Source: Synechococcus sp. CS-1328 (lineage in GTDB: Bacteria > Cyanobacteriota > Cyanobacteriia > PCC-6307 > Cyanobiaceae). Taken from it: a stretch of DNA of 64,000 nt. Below the pieces are notes generated by a model. The model was not told the DNA's origin, searched no databases, and worked only from the letters and a program-made list of their open reading frames with translations. The stretch is taken from assembly GCF_025128095.1 (NCBI RefSeq), contig NZ_JAHLYT010000056.1:1-64000 (forward strand), written 5' to 3'. Within the stretch, counting starts at the first letter, position 1; the number at the start of each line of letters is the position of its first letter. Of the stretch, positions 34,901 through 43,613 are shown piece by piece. The position numbers were made by a program, and so were the translations under genes.

Positions 34901-36817
34901 TAGGTAGGACTGGGCCAGCTGGTCCACCACCTCGTTCAAGAACGCCGCCGAACCCATGGCCGGCTCGCACACCTTCAGCTCCAGGATCTCGGTCGCGGAT
35001 TTGCCGGGCAGCAGTTCCTTGAGGGCGTACTTCACCAGGCACTGGGTGAGCGATTCGGGCGTGTAGTAGCTGGCGCTCTTCTCCCGGTCGCGGCCGGCCA
35101 GGCGGTAGATGAAGCTGCCCTTGGGGTAGCACTTGGCACTGCCGGTCTTGGGGTCCACCACGATCTCGTTGGCCTTGTAGGCCGTGAGCCGCTCGGCGGT
35201 CACGAAGTGGCCCACATCCAGTTCGTCGTGTTCCTGGCCGCTGGCCTTGGGAGCGCCATTGCCATCGGCCTCGTCGTCACCGCCGGGGTCCTCCTCTCCC
35301 TCGTCGTCGCTGCTGGCGCTCTTCTTCTTCGGAGCCGGCTGAACCTCGTAGAGGTCTAGTTCTGCGAAGAAGCCGCGGAAGCTGAGCAGGGCCTCATACA
35401 CCGCTCCCAGCTGGTTGATACCCAGTTGCGAGTAGCTCACCCGACCGCGGCGTTTTCCCTTGCCCTCCTTGGTAAGCGACATCAGCTCGATCACCTCCCG
35501 CAGCACCACGTTGCGGAAGCGCACCCGGTTCAAGGTGGGCACACGCTCTGGGTCGAACAGATGCGCCTTGAGCGGCGTCAGCCGGAAGCTGTCGTGGAAG
35601 GGGTCCTCCGCATCGGCTAGGGGCAGCTGGGCTGTTTCGTCATCGCGCTTGGGGTAGCCCTCCCAGATCATCTGGAACAGCCGATCCAACGAATCACTGA
35701 TGTAGGTGCTCTCCTTGTCTTCCTCAGTCCCCAGCTCGGCAGAATCCATGTCGCGCAGGCTCTCGAGGCTGTAGCCGAGGCGATACACGTCGCTGCCCAT
35801 CGGCGCATAGCCCAGATCAGGCCGGCTTTCGATGTAGAAGAGAAACAGCAACCGATACATGTACCGGAGGCACTCAAAGGTAAGGGCCTGGGCGTCGATT
35901 TCGCCCTTGTAGACCCCTTCGCGGGCCTTGGTTTTCAGCCACGTGATGGCCTCATTGCCCAGCAGCTCAATCGAGCGGCGCAAGGCGTACTTGAGATCAG
36001 TGGAAACTTCGTAGGCGTGCTTGTGGCTGTTCTCGTCCAGCTCATCGAGGAGCGGCGTGCCACCCCCGCTCGGACAGGTGTGTTCGCGGTGCAGCAAGGT
36101 GGCCGCGGCCAGCAGGGCGTCGGGGTTGTTCTCCCCCAGCAAGGTTTCCAGCTCGAAGCGCAGCAGCCGTGAAGCGGCCCACTTCTGGCGATCGATCAGC
36201 AGCAGCTGGTCGCGGCTCACTGCCAGCACCCAACGCGGCGGGGTCTCCTGGCCGAACACCCGCTCGCTGATCAGCTCCTGCCAGGTTTCGCAGGGTTGGC
36301 CGTCCATGCCAAGCACCACCTTGCCGTCTGTGATGTCGGCGACTTGAGTGGCCCAGCTGGTGGCGATGGTGAGATCCAGCGGGTCGGCTGCCTCATCGCT
36401 GGGGTTGAAGCACTCCACAACCCACAGCCAGGGGTCGCCTTTGGCATTAGGCACCTCCGCAAGCAGTGGCACCTGATAGGCATCCCCGCCGATCAGCACC
36501 GGCTCGGCCTTGGGTTCATAGGGATAGCCGAGTGCCTCCAGCAGTGGCTGGAAGAACAGCTCCCGCTGCAACCTGAGCCGCTCGGCGGGGTCCTTGGTGA
36601 TTCCCTGCTCCGCTTCCCGCAGCTTCTGCCAGGGTTTGCGTAGGGCCTTGAAGCGTTGCTCCGGGGTGCTGATCTCAGCAGTGGGGTGTGCCTCCTGCTC
36701 GGCCTTGGCCTGGTCGGCCCAGCGCTCGCGCACCTTCTTGATGTCGCCCGTGAGCACGCTCTCGAGGTAGTGGGCGGAATAGAACTCGTTGGCGTTACTG
36801 ATGCCGGGTAGTGCCAT
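31922..36817 (-). CDS. Large Eco57I-like adenine-specific DNA methylase of the defence operon
   Basis: A 1631-residue DNA N6-adenine methylase. The N-terminal 600 residues are helical and include an acidic/serine linker near residues 495-525 (SDDEGEEDPGGDDEADG). The methylase core has SASYYTPESLTQCLVKYAL, SAM-binding motif VCEPAMGSAAFLNEV near 620, GIDLNPVAVELAEVSLWLN, and catalytic NPPW (FVGNPPWLRVEW) near 995. The remainder should hold target recognition and a helical C-terminus. Size and neighbours match methylases of DISARM class 1 (DrmMI) and Hma systems, where methylation marks self DNA. The start is 4 bp after the SNF2 gene stop. Two AT-richer patches (around 32521-32700 and 33240-33500) lie in the putative recognition part. 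Confidence 0.88.
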   Translation of the reverse strand: MALPGISNANEFYSAHYLESVLTGDIKKVRERWADQAKAEQEAHPTAEISTPEQRFKALRKPWQKLREAEQGITKDPAERLRLQRELFFQPLLEALGYPYEPKAEPVLIGGDAYQVPLLAEVPNAKGDPWLWVVECFNPSDEAADPLDLTIATSWATQVADITDGKVVLGMDGQPCETWQELISERVFGQETPPRWVLAVSRDQLLLIDRQKWAASRLLRFELETLLGENNPDALLAAATLLHREHTCPSGGGTPLLDELDENSHKHAYEVSTDLKYALRRSIELLGNEAITWLKTKAREGVYKGEIDAQALTFECLRYMYRLLFLFYIESRPDLGYAPMGSDVYRLGYSLESLRDMDSAELGTEEDKESTYISDSLDRLFQMIWEGYPKRDDETAQLPLADAEDPFHDSFRLTPLKAHLFDPERVPTLNRVRFRNVVLREVIELMSLTKEGKGKRRGRVSYSQLGINQLGAVYEALLSFRGFFAELDLYEVQPAPKKKSASSDDEGEEDPGGDDEADGNGAPKASGQEHDELDVGHFVTAERLTAYKANEIVVDPKTGSAKCYPKGSFIYRLAGRDREKSASYYTPESLTQCLVKYALKELLPGKSATEILELKVCEPAMGSAAFLNEVVDQLAQSYLELRQQETGRTISHERYNTELQKVKMRLADRNVFGIDLNPVAVELAEVSLWLNSIYQPENGRAFVPWFGQQLHVGNSLIGARRQIYRVSQLPTGTGRKATPPKLWHEHAPEELAWEAPLPEDAIFHFLLPDPGMAAYGDKVVKGLVPEQIERCKRWQAAAIKAPFSEQQIRTLQRLSRLVDGLWQQWIPELAQVRERTTDPLPVWEEPGDGAKGEAKPLSLKDRIQAQEVAGDGVANANARLRLKLAMDYWCALWFWPLDQARLLPSREEWLNDLSCVLGDIESVLEGEEGQLQLLPDTQPKQLAVDFSDRHGYVNKAKLLDDLPRLKLVEATTERQRFLHWDLEFADVLQGGGFDLFVGNPPWLRVEWEEKGIIGDVDPMVLVRKLSASDLAKVRTEAFADHPPLQAAYLEEYVGLAGSQAFLKAVANYPLLKGSQTNLFKCFLPQAWRAASTHGVSGFLHPEGVYDDPKGGALREVLYGRLRNHFQFENELILFPIGGTRRFGINVHGSPRQPSFIHLANLFAPKAIDTCFSHDGNGTVPGIKTADGRWNTSGHRQRLIPVGEQSLALYAQLYDEPSTPARQARLPALHSQQLQSVLEKYAAVPQRLGDLQREYYATAMWDETNAVKKDGTIRRDTSFPVDATELVLSGPHFYVGSPLYKSPRAICTEKGHYDCLDLTSLPDDYLPRTNYRPDVAPSEYSARTPQVPWGEKKPVTDFYRIAARGMLSQAGERTYIASIVPPGIAHIHGVQTTVLKSTEALVAQAGFGFSLIADFFIKTTGRSNLHYTWESFPLLQSNPELQLRTLTLNCLTTHYADLWSECWDEAFRQQRWAKQDPRLPNEFFTNLTPTWQRDCALRTDYARRQALVEIDVLVAQALKLTLEELITIYRVQFPVMQQYERDTWYDQNGRIVFTASKGLSGVGFPRKGSGRGANKTTGWEDIQGMASGTVSRTILDDTLPGGGVERTIIYQAPFDLCDRVGDYRIAWEFLSA

Positions 36818-36821
36818 TGGT

Positions 36822-39749
36822 TCAACCCTCGCGGTGCAGCACGGCCACCAACTTGAGGTAAGGCGCCGGTTCGATTGTCATCACCTCTTCCACGAAGCGC
36901 TCGTGATCCTGGAAGCACACATCGATGGCCTTCATTCGTTCATCCCGTTTCTTGTCTTTCACCTGTTGGCGGCTTTTCTCATCGGCGGCGTAGGCCAGCT
37001 CCAACTGCTCCACCTGCCTGCCTCGCAAGCGGCGCAGGCGCTGCCGCTGGGCCTCCAGCTCCGGCTGCATGCACTGTTTCCACTGCTCACGGCATTCCAG
37101 TAGGTACTGGTGGGCCGCATCCACGGCCACCTTGCGTTGCTGCTTGAGGGAGTCGGCGATGGCCGCTCCCGGGTTCGCGTAGCTGTGGCGTCCCAGCTTC
37201 AGCCGCTCGGCCACGGCCTGGAACGGCTCCACCGCCGCTACCCGCAAGCCGGTGCCCGCAAAGCACACGGCCACCCACTCCTGCACCACCGGCACACCGC
37301 GCTGGTTGGGGATCGTGCCCTGCAGCACCATCACCACCTCACCCGGCTCAAGCCCTTCGCTGAGCTGCAGCACCGGCGCTTGGTGGCGGGAGAAAGCGAT
37401 CTGGCCGCGGTCAGCCAGCCAGTCGACCAACGGGTGTAGATCCCAGAGGTATTCCAGTTCCGGCCAGGAGCTGTCCTGCCGGCGGGCCTGCTCCAGGGCG
37501 CGCTGCAGGGCTTCCGGATCGGTGCTCAGCGCCAGGCGCTGGCCGCGGGGCGGCTGCAGCTCGCGGGGGTAGCGGTCGTAGCGACGTTGCAGATCCTTCG
37601 GTGGGGTGAGCTCGAGGCGCTCCTCCGCCGGATAAGGCTTGAGATCGAGCGTTTCGCCGCGGCGCTCCATCTGCTCGCTCACCGCCTCCAGAGAGCGCTC
37701 CACATAGCTCCAGAGGCTTGGGAACAGGCTGAAGGCTTGGCTGCGCTGGACTGCCGGGACGGGCTCATCAGGCATGACTTCACCAGCGGAGGTGTTCCCC
37801 CCATCACTACTGCCAAACAGCTCATCGAACAGACCATCACCGGCGGATGCCTCCAGATAGGGCGCTGCGTTGGCATCCATCCGCGCTTCCAGTCCCGAGG
37901 CGTCGCCAGCTTCCACCGCTTTCTCAATCTCGATCTCTTCCGCCGCCGGATCAAAGACCCGCAGGAACACCGAGGGATCGCCGATGTTCTGCTGGGCCTG
38001 CGCATCTTTCCTGATCAGCACCCGCAGGATCTTCTCGGTGTCGCCCATGCCTTCGCTGCGGGAGGCCGTGAGCAGGTAGCGGATCTGGGGTTGCTGCGGC
38101 TGGCCATAGCGATCGATGCGGCCATTGCGCTGCTGCAGCGTCATCAGCGACCAGGGGATGTCGAAGTGCACGAGCCGATGGCTCAGGTAGTGCAGGTTCA
38201 GGCCTTCTGAGGCCACTTCGGTGGCCACCAGGATCCGCACCGCCTCTTTCTCCTGGGCGAACTGCTCCACCACCTGCGTCTGCTCCACATCGGGCATGGC
38301 CCCATCCAGCTGAACCACGGCGCCCTTCGGCAGGCCCAGGTCCTGGGGGAGGTGTTCCACCAGGAAGCGCTGGCTTTCGCGCCGCCCCGTGAAGATCACC
38401 AGCCGGTCCTTCGGGTCCTTGCCCTTCCAGCTCCAATCGGTGCGGATCAGCTGCAGCAGGCGCTGGTACTTGGAGAAGTCTTCGGCGCCGATCGCCACCA
38501 GCAGGGGTTCCAGGGGCTCCAAGGCTGCGATATCAGCTGGAGCCGGCGTAGTCCCAGCCCGTAGCCGCTTGAGGCGATTGCGCACCGTTTCCAGCGCCGC
38601 CATCGGGCTGGAGAGCATGCTCTTGGCCAGGGTGGTGCGGAACAGCTGGCCCGCCTTGGCCTTGGCATCGGTGTCGGGCAGCTTCAGATCAGCCAGCAGG
38701 GCGAAGACCCGCTCTTCCCGCTCGCTCGCCTGGCACTCCACGTCCATGCTCTCCCGCTCCTTGACGGTCTTGCGCAGGTCGGCGATCACGTCCTTGCGGA
38801 AGCGCCGCACGTAGAGATCCTTGATGTCGTCCTTGGTGTAGTGGCTCGGATCGGCGATCGCCGTGGCATCGAGCATGTTCATCAAGCTGGCGAAGCTCCT
38901 TGAGCTGCCGTCGTGGGGGGTGGCCGACAGCAGGATCAGCGTGTCGGAACGGGTGGCCAGTCGCTTCGCCAGGCGGGCCCGTTGCGAATTCTGCGCCGAA
39001 CTCTTGCCGCGCTCGGCCACGTTCTGGCATTCATCGATCACGATGATGTCCCAGCTGGCGCTATCGAGGTAGTAGCGGTATTCGCGGTCGTTCTTGAGCG
39101 TGTCCACCGACACGATCGCCTTGTCGTAGTAGTGGAAGGGATTCTGGTTGGTGGGGATCTGCTCGCGAATCCGCTGGATCCCCACGGAATCGAGGCGCAC
39201 CAGGGGGATCGAGAAGCGTGTCCAGAACTCCTTCTGGAACTGCACCAGCATGCTCTTGGTGGTGACGACCAGGAGCCGTTTGCCCCGGCCGCGGCGGATC
39301 AGCTCGCTGCAGAGGATGCCGCATTCCAGCGTCTTGCCGAGCCCCACCGCATCGGCAATCAACAGCCGCTGCCGCGGCATCGCCAGGGCCTTGGCGGCCG
39401 GCTGCAGCTGGAAGTCCATCACGTCCATCGCCGCCCGATGGCCCACCACCAGGGAGCCGTCGGTGGGCACCGTGCGGCGCAGATGGGCCTCAATGAACAG
39501 CAGGCTGTCGCGGTACTGGGGAGAGGGGTCAGCCACCAGCTCGGTGTCTTCCGGCTGCAGCACCTTGAAGCTGCCTGCCGCCTGCTCCACCTCCACGATG
39601 AAGCGAGCCTCCTTCTCCCGCAGGAAGGCCGAGACCCCCACCACATCCACCACCTGCTTGCCATCGGAGCTGCGGCCCAGGCTGCGCACCATCCACTCGG
39701 CGCTACGGCACTCGATGCGGGCTCCGGGGGCGAGAACGGCGGCGCTCAT
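36822..39749 (-). CDS. SNF2-type helicase, DrmD/HepA-like
   Basis: A 975-residue superfamily 2 translocase that probably moves on double-stranded DNA. A small N-terminal domain (MSAAVLAPGARIECRSAEW) is followed by Walker A ADAVGLGKTLECG (K139), Walker B as DECQ (VIDECQNVAERG, D239), LILLSATPHDG, and helicase C-terminal motifs (LVATEVASEGLNLHYLSHRLVHFD, LMTLQQRNGRIDRYGQP; both shown in part). The tail from about 800 is coiled-coil-like. DrmD, the SNF2 helicase of DISARM class 1, has this domain order. The ATG at 39749 overlaps the preceding stop (ATGA); a frame open to 40097 is not coding-like and overlaps the upstream gene. Confidence 0.85.
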   Translation of the reverse strand: MSAAVLAPGARIECRSAEWMVRSLGRSSDGKQVVDVVGVSAFLREKEARFIVEVEQAAGSFKVLQPEDTELVADPSPQYRDSLLFIEAHLRRTVPTDGSLVVGHRAAMDVMDFQLQPAAKALAMPRQRLLIADAVGLGKTLECGILCSELIRRGRGKRLLVVTTKSMLVQFQKEFWTRFSIPLVRLDSVGIQRIREQIPTNQNPFHYYDKAIVSVDTLKNDREYRYYLDSASWDIIVIDECQNVAERGKSSAQNSQRARLAKRLATRSDTLILLSATPHDGSSRSFASLMNMLDATAIADPSHYTKDDIKDLYVRRFRKDVIADLRKTVKERESMDVECQASEREERVFALLADLKLPDTDAKAKAGQLFRTTLAKSMLSSPMAALETVRNRLKRLRAGTTPAPADIAALEPLEPLLVAIGAEDFSKYQRLLQLIRTDWSWKGKDPKDRLVIFTGRRESQRFLVEHLPQDLGLPKGAVVQLDGAMPDVEQTQVVEQFAQEKEAVRILVATEVASEGLNLHYLSHRLVHFDIPWSLMTLQQRNGRIDRYGQPQQPQIRYLLTASRSEGMGDTEKILRVLIRKDAQAQQNIGDPSVFLRVFDPAAEEIEIEKAVEAGDASGLEARMDANAAPYLEASAGDGLFDELFGSSDGGNTSAGEVMPDEPVPAVQRSQAFSLFPSLWSYVERSLEAVSEQMERRGETLDLKPYPAEERLELTPPKDLQRRYDRYPRELQPPRGQRLALSTDPEALQRALEQARRQDSSWPELEYLWDLHPLVDWLADRGQIAFSRHQAPVLQLSEGLEPGEVVMVLQGTIPNQRGVPVVQEWVAVCFAGTGLRVAAVEPFQAVAERLKLGRHSYANPGAAIADSLKQQRKVAVDAAHQYLLECREQWKQCMQPELEAQRQRLRRLRGRQVEQLELAYAADEKSRQQVKDKKRDERMKAIDVCFQDHERFVEEVMTIEPAPYLKLVAVLHREG

Positions 39750-40681
39750 GGCTGGGTTTCGAGGGGGGTGGACACGATCTCTTCCAGGGCCTCCACGTAG
39801 GCCTGCTGGCGACTGACAAGCCAGGCCGCCAGCTTTGGCCAGGTGGCTGGCTCGCGGGCATCGGCATCCAGCGATTGCGAAAGTCCGTAGCCCTCGCCGT
39901 CGCTGATCGGTACGGCCAAGCGCTGCTCGAGCTCCTGCTGATGCTGCAACAGCAAGTCCCTGGACTCCTCCAGGGATTGCCCACGCCTGCCGCGCACGAA
40001 GATGCCGCAGCAGTCCACCGAGATGTAGGTCACCACCACCAGGCTGCTGTTCTTGAGCGGATGCCAACGGGAGCTGGCCGCATTCGCGGAACCCCACTGG
40101 GCCTGTTCGGGGTGGAGCTCCAGCAGCTTGCTCCAGAAGGCCAGGCGGAACTGGCCCAAGGCCGAGAGCTCACCGGCTTGGGAGGCCACCTGCTGCTGGA
40201 GCTGCCGGTCCCAGCCGTTGGGCTTCGCCATCACTTCGAACAGGGGAGCGATGGCTGAATCGCCGATCCGCACCGCCTTCACCTGCACGGCAAAGAACGC
40301 GAAGGGATCGACGGTGTGATCGTTCAACCAGTTGATCGCCGAGAGATGGGGGTCACGGAAGTCGCTGGCGATCCAGATGATCACCTGGGCCTCAAGTCCA
40401 GCCAGATAGGTGAGGATCTGGCCTAAGTGGTTGTGATCGGTTTGTTCCAGTTGGTTCTCGATCAGCACCAGGGAGCCGTCCTGGGGGTTACGGGCCAGCA
40501 GATCGGCTGAGAACGAGCCCACGCTCACCTCCTGGCCCTCCAGTTCCAGGGGAATCCCCAGTGCTGCGGAGAGGCGGTTCAGGTTCTCTGCCAGCCAAGG
40601 GGTGAAGCTATGGGCCTCATGGGCCCAGGCTTGCCTGAGATCCACGGTCTCCAGCTGGCCCAGGCTGGGGAGCTCCTTCAT
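39746..40681 (-). CDS. PD-(D/E)XK protein with DUF4268-like C-terminus, first gene of the defence operon
   Basis: From ATG 40681 the protein has 311 residues. Residues 15-110 match the uncharacterised family with WxxExxxFTPWLAEN, and a PD-(D/E)XK core: D60 in SFSADLLARN and E75-N-Q77 in SLVLIENQLEQTDHNHLGQ, then ILTYLAGLEAQVIIWIASDF. The C-terminal half (AFWSKLLELHPEQ, then ISVDCCGIFVRGRRG) resembles DUF4268. The open frame continues to 40834 but the upstream part is not conserved-looking. Its stop overlaps the SNF2 helicase start, so it is probably part of the same system. Whether it cuts DNA or only binds it is unknown. Confidence 0.78.
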   Translation of the reverse strand: MKELPSLGQLETVDLRQAWAHEAHSFTPWLAENLNRLSAALGIPLELEGQEVSVGSFSADLLARNPQDGSLVLIENQLEQTDHNHLGQILTYLAGLEAQVIIWIASDFRDPHLSAINWLNDHTVDPFAFFAVQVKAVRIGDSAIAPLFEVMAKPNGWDRQLQQQVASQAGELSALGQFRLAFWSKLLELHPEQAQWGSANAASSRWHPLKNSSLVVVTYISVDCCGIFVRGRRGQSLEESRDLLLQHQQELEQRLAVPISDGEGYGLSQSLDADAREPATWPKLAAWLVSRQQAYVEALEEIVSTPLETQP

Positions 40682-41103
40682 GGCTCGAATGCTGGCCCCT
40701 GTATGGAAGGAAGCTAGTTGGATCCAGAGGGATTTGCCCGTCTTCTCGAAGGCTGAGCAGGCTGCCCAGGCACCAGGTCCTCCAGTGCCCCCTGACAGGG
40801 GCAGAAGGCAAGGTTCCCAGGGATCAGGGACCACCCAGAGCCCGGTGGTGCTGGCAACTTATGGGAGAGGGTGGGCTTGTTGCTGGCGGCAAGGGTCCGG
40901 TGGACGTTGGCCAAGGAGCAATGAGCGACTCTTCCGGTTTTTCGTGGTGGCGGGGCTACTAGCCTTCACCTGGATGGGCGCCCATGCAGACGGATATATG
41001 AGCGACTGCTAGACCCAGTCCGTCCGAGGAATATCCGAATCACACGAGCAAGCCACACCCAAGATGGCTGCCCAGCAAGGGGTCCCAGCGAACAGTTCCC
41101 GCC
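40682..41103. other. Right-end non-coding region of the element
   Basis: Between the first defence gene and the right repeat no convincing gene was found. The defence operon promoter should lie here on the minus strand. A short plus-strand frame ending at 41012 finishes with a hydrophobic run (FFVVAGLLAFTWMGAHADGY) that could be a small membrane peptide or a remnant; it has no clear start. Confidence 0.4.
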
Positions 41104-41150
41104 TTTGTAAAGCGAAGGCCATCGGTTCAAATCCGTTAGCCGGCTTCCTG
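41104..41150 (+). repeat. attR: right direct repeat, 3' copy of tRNA-Thr
   Basis: This is the second copy of the 47-bp repeat seen at 10947-10993, in the same orientation, differing only at 41119. It contains the anticodon loop, T-arm and acceptor 3' half of tRNA-Thr but no 5' half, so it is not a functional tRNA. It marks the right boundary of the integrated element; host sequence resumes at 41151. Confidence 0.93.
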
Positions 41151-41244
41151 ACTCCGGGAACAGACCATTCCTGGAGCCATCGTTCCGTCAGAGGCCACGG
41201 TGTCCTGGGGAAGTGATCTGACCCAATCGCTTGGATCTCCGGCC

Positions 41245-41604
41245 TCAACCGGCCGGCAACGAACGCTCCCCATCCTCCAGCAGACCTGCCTGCTCGACAT
41301 GCAGCAGGCACTCGGCACTGGTGGGAAAGATCCGGAACACCTGGATGGTGCCGGTGGTCTCCAGAATCACCCGCAGCTGGCTGTTGAGGCTGCAGAGGAA
41401 GAGCTCCCGCCCCTGCCGGCGCAGCTTCTTCAATGCGGTGATCAGACAGGAGAAGCCGCTGCTGTCCATGAAGGTGATGGCACTGCAGTCGATCAGCACA
41501 GAGCGGGGATCACCCACCGTGAGGCTGTGAATACGGTCGCGCAGATCGGCGCCGGTATCGGCGTTGATGAAGCCCTGCGGCCGAAGGATGTGCAACTCAT
41601 CCAT
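41245..41604 (-). CDS. STAS-domain anti-sigma factor antagonist
   Basis: A 119-residue single STAS domain. The phosphorylatable serine lies in SVLIDCSAITFMDSSGFSCL, the canonical DSSG motif, followed by ALKKLRRQGRELFLCSLN and a C-terminal helix. Such proteins bind an anti-sigma kinase (RsbW-like) and are switched by phosphorylation. No kinase is adjacent. It is divergent from the CBS-EAL gene, with 102 bp between, and is the first host gene right of the element. The ATG at 41604 was chosen because upstream sequence is antisense to the next gene. Confidence 0.85.
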   Translation of the reverse strand: MDELHILRPQGFINADTGADLRDRIHSLTVGDPRSVLIDCSAITFMDSSGFSCLITALKKLRRQGRELFLCSLNSQLRVILETTGTIQVFRIFPTSAECLLHVEQAGLLEDGERSLPAG

Positions 41605-41706
41605 GGGTCGTCTGCACCTGGTGCGGGCATTCAAGGGCCAGGCGCCTGGCTCCACCATCGTCGCAGCCAGCGGCAGCGCACATCCCTGAGCCACTGAAGG
41701 GCCAGG

Positions 41707-43533
41707 ATGTTCACAGACCTTTCTGGACCCACAGTCCTGGTGCCCACCGGTTCGATGGCCAACGACCAAGAACTGCCGCCTCCGGTGCTTCCTGACCATG
41801 AGGGCGCGATCCTGCCGGTTCCCCCCACCCTGCCCACCACGGCGAGCCTGGAGGCCGCCCTGGAAGTGATGCGTTCCAGCCTTCGAGAGGCCCGCGACGC
41901 CTCGACGGACGAGGAACAGCTCACCGGCAACTGCGTGCTGGTAGTGGAGGGGCAGCAACTGGTCGGGATTCTCACTGAACGGGACGCGGTGCGGTGGGCC
42001 CTGAGCGACCTGCCCCCCAACCAGATCCGGTTGGGGGCGGTGATGACCCATCCGGTGATCTGCAGGCAGCGGCATGAATGCCTCGACATCCTGGCGACCA
42101 TGAGCCTGCTGCGCCGGCAGCGGATCCGCCACCTGCCGATCGTCGACGAATGGAACCACCCGGCCGGCATCGTCACCATCACCAGCCTCAATCGTGTCCT
42201 GAAGGAGACCTTCTTTCTGCGGTTTCGACAGGCTGTAGAGGTGATGAGCACCGCCGTGGTGACGGTGCGCCCCCAGGACACGCTGCGTCATGCCATTCAG
42301 ACCATGGCGCTGCGGGGGATCAGCTGCGTTGTGGTGACGGAACTGATAACCAGCCGGCGTGGCCCAAGCCGTGAACGCCCGATCGGCATTCTCACCGAAC
42401 GCGACATCCTCCAGATGCGCCGGTTTGCGCTCTCCCTCAGCACAACACAGGTCGACGAGGTGATGAGCGCGCCTCTCGCCTGTATTCACCCCGCCGACGA
42501 CCTGGCGGCCGTGCGGGATCGGATGCAGAAACTTCGCATCAGGCGGATGGTGGTGGCCAATGATGCCGGTGAACTGGTGGGGCTGATCACCGAGAGCAAT
42601 CTGATGCAGAGCATCGATCCGGTGGATCTCTATGGCGTCTACGAGATTCTGCAGCGGCAGGTGAGCATCCTCCGCGAGGGCCAGTTCCAGCTGCTGAGTC
42701 GTCAACGCTTCGATCTCTCCCGTGCGCTGGCCAACAGGGAATTCAGACTGGTGTATCAGCCGCTGCTGAATCTTGGCCAGGGAAAGATCCGATCGGCAGA
42801 GGCCCTGATCCGCTGGACGTCACCCCAGCACGGCACAGTTCCCCCCTGCGATTTCATCCCCCTGGCGGAGCATTCGGGCTTCATCGTGGAGCTGGGTGAC
42901 TGGATTCTGGAAACCGCCTGTCAGCAGATCCAGCAGTGGATGCAGGCAGACGGACAGGCGATCCAGATTGCCGTGAACGTGACGGCCCATCAACTTCTGG
43001 AACCTCAGTTCGTTGCCAAGCTGCTGGGCATCGTGGAGCGTGCCGGCATCCCCCCGGCTCTGCTGAAACTGGAACTCACCGAAAGCGTGCTGGTCGAGAA
43101 CACCATGGCAACGGCCCTCTGTTTCCAGGAACTGCAGAAGCAGGGAATCCAGATCGCCATCGACGACTTCGGCACCGGCTACGCCTCGCTCTCCTATCTG
43201 CAGCACTTCAGCTTCGATACGCTCAAGGTGGATCAGAGTTTCGTGCGCGGAATTCACAACAATCCCAAGGCTCAGGTGATCGTGCATTCCGTGCTTGACA
43301 TGGCCGAAAACATGGGATTCGAAACCGTCGCCGAAGGCGTGGAAGATCCTGAAGAGCTGCAGTGGCTACGCAATGCCGGCTGCCAGGTGATTCAGGGCTA
43401 TCTGATCGGCAAACCCTTGCCGCCGGCACAGTGGAGGCCCGAGTGGTTGTCCGGTGCTGTCCTGCCTCCGATCGGTGCCGCGACCGATTCAGGTGGCCGT
43501 GAGGATCGTCAAGCGTCCTCGCCAGGACGATAA
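41707..43533 (+). CDS. CBS-domain protein with EAL c-di-GMP phosphodiesterase
   Basis: A 608-residue soluble protein with two pairs of CBS domains (residues 30-330) followed by a complete EAL domain (345-590). CBS motifs include [45 protein letters not shown] and [15 protein letters not shown]. The EAL domain keeps the active-site blocks: [47 protein letters not shown] and [10 protein letters not shown], so c-di-GMP hydrolysis is expected. CBS pairs probably sense adenine nucleotides. ATG at 41755 is an alternative start. It is followed by a GGDEF gene, so opposite c-di-GMP activities are side by side. Confidence 0.92.
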   Translation: MFTDLSGPTVLVPTGSMANDQELPPPVLPDHEGAILPVPPTLPTTASLEAALEVMRSSLREARDASTDEEQLTGNCVLVVEGQQLVGILTERDAVRWALSDLPPNQIRLGAVMTHPVICRQRHECLDILATMSLLRRQRIRHLPIVDEWNHPAGIVTITSLNRVLKETFFLRFRQAVEVMSTAVVTVRPQDTLRHAIQTMALRGISCVVVTELITSRRGPSRERPIGILTERDILQMRRFALSLSTTQVDEVMSAPLACIHPADDLAAVRDRMQKLRIRRMVVANDAGELVGLITESNLMQSIDPVDLYGVYEILQRQVSILREGQFQLLSRQRFDLSRALANREFRLVYQPLLNLGQGKIRSAEALIRWTSPQHGTVPPCDFIPLAEHSGFIVELGDWILETACQQIQQWMQADGQAIQIAVNVTAHQLLEPQFVAKLLGIVERAGIPPALLKLELTESVLVENTMATALCFQELQKQGIQIAIDDFGTGYASLSYLQHFSFDTLKVDQSFVRGIHNNPKAQVIVHSVLDMAENMGFETVAEGVEDPEELQWLRNAGCQVIQGYLIGKPLPPAQWRPEWLSGAVLPPIGAATDSGGREDRQASSPGR

Positions 43534-43613
43534 CTTTAAGATCCGTTGGTGACAATTAGGTCCAAAAACCTGGCAGGGAAGATAATTTTAGGATAGCCAG
43601 TTCATTGAGCTCG

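Larger units (their letters stand above)
10947..41150. mobile_element. tRNA-Thr-integrated mobile element with defence cargo (about 30.2 kb)
   Basis: The element is bounded by the 47-bp repeats at 10947-10993 and 41104-41150. Next to the intact tRNA lie a tyrosine recombinase, an excisionase-like gene, a putative regulator, a DUF3854/helicase replicase and a terminase-small-subunit-like gene; no capsid, tail, portal or conjugation genes are visible. The remaining 22 kb holds helicases, a DNA methylase, PD-(D/E)XK proteins and a toxin-antitoxin pair. The gene content resembles the tycheposon class of picocyanobacterial elements and phage satellites, as known from the literature. Whether it is still able to excise cannot be told, but the integrase reading frame is intact and both att repeats remain. 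Confidence 0.88.

Noticed and set aside
18632-40681. BREX system
   Set aside because: A large methylase and helicases are present, but there is no PglZ-type phosphatase, no BrxC/PglY-type ATPase and no Lon-like protease; the gene set does not fit.
41104-41150. Second tRNA-Thr gene
   Set aside because: Only the 3' part from the anticodon loop is present and no D-arm or 5' acceptor precedes it, so it is an attachment-site duplicate, not a tRNA gene.
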